From contig JAJXYY010000041.1 in assembly GCA_021780315.1 (NCBI GenBank), positions 186,001-250,000 of the forward strand: DNA of 64,000 bases, written 5' to 3'. Below are positions 60,514 through 64,000 of this stretch, in pieces. A program made the translations under genes and the position numbers. The notes beneath the pieces were generated by a model. The model did not search any database, was not told the origin of the DNA, and worked only from the letters and a program-made list of their open reading frames with translations. The stretch comes from Acidobacteriota bacterium (GTDB lineage Bacteria > Acidobacteriota > Terriglobia > Terriglobales > Acidobacteriaceae). Within the stretch, counting starts at the first letter, position 1, and the number at the start of each line of letters is the position of its first letter.

Positions 60514-60747
60514 TTAGCTCTTGGTAGATTGCTTGCGGCGGTCAGCCCAGCGTTTTTTCATAGCTTCGGCGATACGCTTGCGACCTTCTGGCGAGAGGTT
60601 ACGCTTAGATTTGGTGGTGGTGTTCTTGCTGCCTTTGGGCCGACCGGGGCCTGCCTTTACAGTCGGGACGCCAGCGAGTAATGCGCGGGCTTGCTGCAAT
60701 TTAGATATCTGAGCGTCGAGCTCTGCAATGATACGAGTTACATCCAC
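60514..60747 (-). CDS. Small AT-hook DNA-binding protein
   Basis: 77 residues. An N-terminal short coiled coil (VTRIIAELDAQISKLQQARALLAG) is followed by GPGRPKGSKN, the AT-hook core GRP with flanking basic residues. A Lys/Arg-rich C-terminal helix follows (SPEGRKRIAEAMKKRWADRRKQ). This resembles the small nucleoid-associated proteins of Acidobacteria and the H-NS/MvaT C-terminal hook. It would bind the AT-rich minor groove and oligomerise by the coiled coil. It is monocistronic, read towards the terminator. Confidence 0.82.
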   Translation of the reverse strand: MDVTRIIAELDAQISKLQQARALLAGVPTVKAGPGRPKGSKNTTTKSKRNLSPEGRKRIAEAMKKRWADRRKQSTKS

Positions 60748-60892
60748 GAATTGCCTCCAGTTGGCGATCGGCCGAGTCGTCGACTTATTCTCAGCGTAAT
60801 ATGCAAGCTGAAGACTTGACTCCGAATTTTTGCCACTGTGGAAAAGATACAGAAGGTTATAACTGCTTGCAAATAATTACTTAGGGATCGGG

Positions 60893-63292
60893 TTATTTCA
60901 GATGGGGTTCGTTGGCTGCATCCAAGGTTGAAGTTACTTGCTTGCTTCTTGCCGGCAGGGAGTAGCCGGGACCGTCTTCGTCGAAGATATCGTAGCGTGC
61001 AGCACCCAGCCCATGATGTTTGGAGTGGGTTTTGATGCAGTGCTGGAGGCCATGGACGGTGTCCTGTTTATTGGCGGCGAACTCTTCCGCGACGCGGGTG
61101 ATGGCGTAGGTGAGGATGTCGCTGTGGTGCAGATCCTGCATGCCGGGAGCGCGGCGGAGGTTGAGCCAGAGACGGTGGACGAGTTCGACCTCATCGGGCT
61201 GAATGGCTGGGGTATGGGGCCCAATGTGGAAGCTGAGGGATTCCCCGTCGGGCTTGATGACGTAGAAGGTGAACTGGCGCTTGGGTTCCGGGAGAGCTTC
61301 CCACGCCTGGCCGACGTGGTAGGCCTGTTCGGCGGCGGTGAGCTTGGTGGAGAGGCCGGAGACGACGGCTGCTGCGTCGAGGGAGTTGGCGGTCTGGACG
61401 AGGGCGGCGAAGATATCGCCGGCGGGGACGACGAGCAGGGAGATGTGTTTGCCGAAGCTTTCGGCGATGGATACGGCTTTGGTGAAGAGCATCTGCTCGT
61501 GCTCGCTGAAGAGTTGCTCGGAGGCGTCGACGTACTCGGGTCCTCCTACGCCCATCATGCGGGCGGCGAGTACGACGAGGTCCTGATCTTCGGTGTTGGT
61601 GTGAGTGAGGGCCCATTTGAGGGCGAAGGGGGCGGCGGAGTCGCGCATGGTGACGACGACGGCGCCGGGGCGGATATCGAGGGCTTCGCGGCCGACTTTG
61701 TCCTGGTGCTCGAGTTGGAAGTGCTCGTGCATCTGGCGGGTGGCGAGGTCGTGACGCTTCTTGTTGTCGCGTTCGGACAGGGAGAAGATGACAAAGAAGG
61801 CCGCGGCAAAGATGACGCCACTGACGGTTGCGACGGATTTGGTAAAGAGATTGACGATGGCGGTGGTGAGCAGGACGAGGAAGACCGAGATGAGCCCGAG
61901 TGGGAGTTCGGTCTTGCCGATGCGCAGGTTGAGGGGGACTTTCCAGCCGCGCTCGCCGTGGTATTTCCAACGGAGTACGAGCATGGCGAGGGAGTTGAAG
62001 GTGAAGCTCCATATGACACCGAAGGCGTAGGCCTCGCCGAGCATGATGACATCGCCGCGGGTGACGATGATGGTGAAGAGTTGCATGCCGACGACGAGGT
62101 TGACGATGCGGTAGCTGGTGCCGAAGCGGCGTTGTGGTTTACGGAACCAGTCGGTAAGGACGCCGTCTTCGGCGACGCGCATGAGGACTCCTGTTGAGCC
62201 GACGATGGCGGTGTTGACGGCTCCACCGAGGATGAGGAATCCGACGAGGACGACGAAGACGCGGAAGGCGATGCGGAGGGCGATGGGGCCGACCATATAC
62301 ATGGCCATGCCGGCGATGAGGTTGTCGCGGTAGACGGGGACGCGGACGGCGTCGGGGATGAGCATGACGGCGAGCATGGAGCCGATGCCGGTAAAGATGA
62401 AGCTGTAGATGGCGATGACGATGGCGGCGCGTTTGAGGTTTTTGAGCTTGGGGTGCTCGATCTCGCGATTGACCTGGGCGAGGGACTCTTCGCCGCTCAT
62501 GGCGAGGACGGAGTGTCCGAAGGCCATGAGTACGCCAAAGAGGCCGAGAGTGCGCATGAAGCTGGTGTGCTTGAGGAAGCCGAGGGCGTCGTTGCTGAAG
62601 TGGAGGTTGCCGGGGGTGGGGAGCGGCGGCAGATGGGCGCCGGTGTGGAAGACGGAGAAGAAGCCCCAGGAGAGCAGAATCACAACCATGACGGTGGTGA
62701 TCTTCATGACCTTGAGAGCCTTGTCGCTGGACTCTTCGATACCCTTTATATTTTGACGCCAGAAGTAGACGGTGACTACGATGGCGATGACGGCAGAGGT
62801 TCCGTCGATGGGGAACTGGCGGGGCTGTCCGTTGAGGTGGGTGGCGAGGCGGCCCATCCAATGGTGGGCGGAGCAGAGGCGGAGGATTTCGTTGAAGAGG
62901 CCGACGATGTACTGGCCAGCGGATACGCCTGAGATGGGGCCGGTGAGGATGTAATCGAACATCAGGGCGGAGACGCTGAGCTTGGCGAAGGTTCCGCCGA
63001 GGGCCTCTTTGACGATGCGATAGACACCGCCGCGGGTGAACATGCTGCAGCTTTCGACATAGACGGCGCGCACGGCGAAGCTGAAGAGCATGACTCCGAG
63101 GATGAACCAGGGGGCGGATTTACCGACTGCTTCTTCGGCGATGCCTCCGGCGTAGAAGGCCGAGGAGCCGAGGTCGTTGAGGACGATGGCAGCGGCGCGC
63201 CAGAAGGAGATGAAGGTAAGCATGACCGAGGAGGCCACGACGAGACGGACACGATTCGATTGCGGTTTGGAGATTGTTGCTTTGGATGCCAT
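60893..63292 (-). CDS. APC-superfamily transporter with large C-terminal cytosolic domain
   Basis: 799 residues. About twelve membrane helices (residues 20-510) begin with VVASSVMLTFISFWRAAAIVLNDLGSSAFYAGGIAE. FGHSVLAMSGEESLAQVNREIEHPKLKNLKRAAIVIA is the amino acid-permease signature region. The remaining 290 residues are soluble and contain a universal-stress/nucleotide-binding-like fold (ALDIRPGAVVVTMRDSAAPFALKWALTHTNTEDQDLVVLAARMMG) and ISLLVVPAGDIFAALVQTANSL. Such fusion transporters are common in Acidobacteria. The substrate is unknown. ATG 63292 was chosen; the extra upstream frame carries no clear start signal. Confidence 0.85.
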   Translation of the reverse strand: MASKATISKPQSNRVRLVVASSVMLTFISFWRAAAIVLNDLGSSAFYAGGIAEEAVGKSAPWFILGVMLFSFAVRAVYVESCSMFTRGGVYRIVKEALGGTFAKLSVSALMFDYILTGPISGVSAGQYIVGLFNEILRLCSAHHWMGRLATHLNGQPRQFPIDGTSAVIAIVVTVYFWRQNIKGIEESSDKALKVMKITTVMVVILLSWGFFSVFHTGAHLPPLPTPGNLHFSNDALGFLKHTSFMRTLGLFGVLMAFGHSVLAMSGEESLAQVNREIEHPKLKNLKRAAIVIAIYSFIFTGIGSMLAVMLIPDAVRVPVYRDNLIAGMAMYMVGPIALRIAFRVFVVLVGFLILGGAVNTAIVGSTGVLMRVAEDGVLTDWFRKPQRRFGTSYRIVNLVVGMQLFTIIVTRGDVIMLGEAYAFGVIWSFTFNSLAMLVLRWKYHGERGWKVPLNLRIGKTELPLGLISVFLVLLTTAIVNLFTKSVATVSGVIFAAAFFVIFSLSERDNKKRHDLATRQMHEHFQLEHQDKVGREALDIRPGAVVVTMRDSAAPFALKWALTHTNTEDQDLVVLAARMMGVGGPEYVDASEQLFSEHEQMLFTKAVSIAESFGKHISLLVVPAGDIFAALVQTANSLDAAAVVSGLSTKLTAAEQAYHVGQAWEALPEPKRQFTFYVIKPDGESLSFHIGPHTPAIQPDEVELVHRLWLNLRRAPGMQDLHHSDILTYAITRVAEEFAANKQDTVHGLQHCIKTHSKHHGLGAARYDIFDEDGPGYSLPARSKQVTSTLDAANEPHLK

Positions 63293-63400
63293 GGTTTGTG
63301 TTGAGGGCTCTGACTGGCAGGTAGTTGGGGGCGCGACGCGGAGGTGAAGCGGTGTTCGGCGGGAAGACACAGGAGGTGTCGGCCCACAGCCCTGTTCCAG

Positions 63401-63532
63401 TTAGTCTTCTTCCTCCAGCAACTCTTTCAGGTCTTCGACGAAGCTAACCGCAATGACGATTGCGGAGCCTGCCATTCCGATGAAGAACAGCGGCACGACA
63501 ATCCGGGCTACGAAGTGAATGACCAAATCCAT
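63401..63532 (-). CDS. 43-residue membrane microprotein
   Basis: Sequence begins MDLVIHFVARIVVPLFFIG and ends in an acidic DLKELLEEED tail. One membrane helix (about residues 4-30) is followed by an amphipathic acidic helix. TAA stop at 63401. It lies just ahead of the APC transporter on the same strand, 108 bases from its start. No strong ribosome site is visible. It could be a small regulatory subunit. Confidence 0.6.
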   Translation of the reverse strand: MDLVIHFVARIVVPLFFIGMAGSAIVIAVSFVEDLKELLEEED

Positions 63533-63609
63533 ACTGAGTGATTGTATCCCTGAACTGTTGCGCCGGTGCAGGCTGAATGTGATGGGGTGAATGTTAGACT
63601 TCGACTGCG

Positions 63610-64000
63610 ATGCGATTAATTCCTGTGCGGTTATGGGCTATGGCCGTGCTGTCCGGCGTTGTGCAGGTGCTGCCGTTTCCGATTGCAGGGCCTACGCCGC
63701 TGTGGCGGACGGCTTTTTGCTGGGTGGCTCTGGTGCCTTTGTTGATGGCGTTGATGAGCCACAACAAGGTTGGGAAGCCGCTGACGGTGCTGCAGGCGGC
63801 GGGCTTGGGTTACGCCTGCGGGTTTACGTGGTACCTGGGTAACTGCTACTGGATTTACCAGACGATGTATTTGTATGGCGGCCTGGCCAAGCCGATTGCG
63901 GCGGGGATTCTGGGGTTATTTTGCCTGTATCTTGGGTTGTATCACGTTGTTTTTGCGGCACTTGTGGGTGCATTTCGGAGGTCGCGGCTGGGGGTGCAGG
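63610..64000 (+). CDS. lnt: Apolipoprotein N-acyltransferase (3' truncated by window)
   Basis: The first 130 codons are present. They show several helices and the family features 'QVLPFPIAGPTPLWRTAFCWVALVPLLMAL', 'AAGLGYACGFTWYLGNCYWIYQTM' and 'LKP'-type GGLAKPIAAGILGLFCLYLGLYHVVFAAL. Lnt adds the third acyl chain to lipoproteins at the inner membrane. The C-N hydrolase domain with its catalytic triad lies beyond the window. ATG 63610 starts the family-like N-terminus; the frame from 63591 belongs to another phase. Confidence 0.85.
   Translation, partial: MRLIPVRLWAMAVLSGVVQVLPFPIAGPTPLWRTAFCWVALVPLLMALMSHNKVGKPLTVLQAAGLGYACGFTWYLGNCYWIYQTMYLYGGLAKPIAAGILGLFCLYLGLYHVVFAALVGAFRRSRLGVQ

Overview
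The window is a 64-kb piece of a GC-rich bacterial chromosome. It starts inside a TonB-dependent receptor gene and ends inside lnt. Gene content points to an acidobacterium of the Terriglobus/Granulicella/Edaphobacter type (inference): TonB receptors with a carboxypeptidase-like plug extension, secreted TPR and FecR/DUF6600 proteins, an SMC with a large acidic insertion, a split ATP synthase locus, and dispersed 'cccatgtctc...gagacatggg' and 'caaagtcttg' intergenic repeats. I see no phage, insertion sequence, CRISPR array or rRNA. Most of the window is housekeeping DNA with small accessory patches.

Layout. 1-2.4 kb: receptor 3' end, tRNA-Cys and tRNA-Gly (minus strand, with promoter and terminator), and an orphan PAS histidine kinase. 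2.4-10.9 kb, all minus strand: smc, a membrane protein, purC, cvpA, a Fis-type HTH protein and a secretin. 11-16.2 kb: an outer-membrane barrel plus cytochrome c pair behind two perfect palindromes, a secreted TPR protein, an RNase T2 lipoprotein, a YmdB-type phosphodiesterase and an Rrf2 regulator. 16.3-20 kb: lysS (with an atypical in-frame insertion), then divergent atpZ-atpI-atpB-atpE. 20.1-34.1 kb: a complex I operon on the minus strand in the order nuoA-C-D-(extra gene)-E-F-G-H-J-K-L-M-N. nuoB and nuoI are absent.

34.1-44.1 kb: prepilin peptidase, an OprB-like porin divergent from an RcnR/CsoR-type repressor with a palindromic operator, a structured region with a Cys-rich mini-ORF, thiG, ruvC, two secreted proteins (one FecR/DUF6600), rsmA and glgA. 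44.1-45.1 kb is a lower-GC patch with an orphan ORF and repeats. 45.1-51 kb, minus strand: an APC permease, a GT39-type membrane glycosyltransferase, a TonB receptor and a His/Cys-rich exported peptide; the last three look like one unit. 51-54 kb: a probable PIN-toxin/antitoxin pair and uvrC. 54-60.4 kb: a Pal-like OmpA lipoprotein, a DUF3311 protein, mazG, a GNAT acyltransferase with an N-succinylamino-acid racemase-like enolase, a secreted protein with an 11-base homopolymer, and a bactofilin with a methyltransferase. 60.5-64 kb: an AT-hook microprotein, an APC transporter with a large cytosolic tail, a 43-residue membrane microprotein and the start of lnt.

The energy genes (Fo subunits, complex I, cytochrome c) indicate an aerobic respirer. 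Both the ATP synthase and complex I loci are incomplete here, so their remaining subunits must be elsewhere. The most promising unexplained items are the two dyads at 11.1-11.2 kb, the insertion in lysS, the missing nuoB/nuoI and the extra nuo gene, the mini-ORF/RNA before thiG, the His/Cys peptide-TonB-GT39 cassette, the PIN pair and the GNAT-racemase pair.
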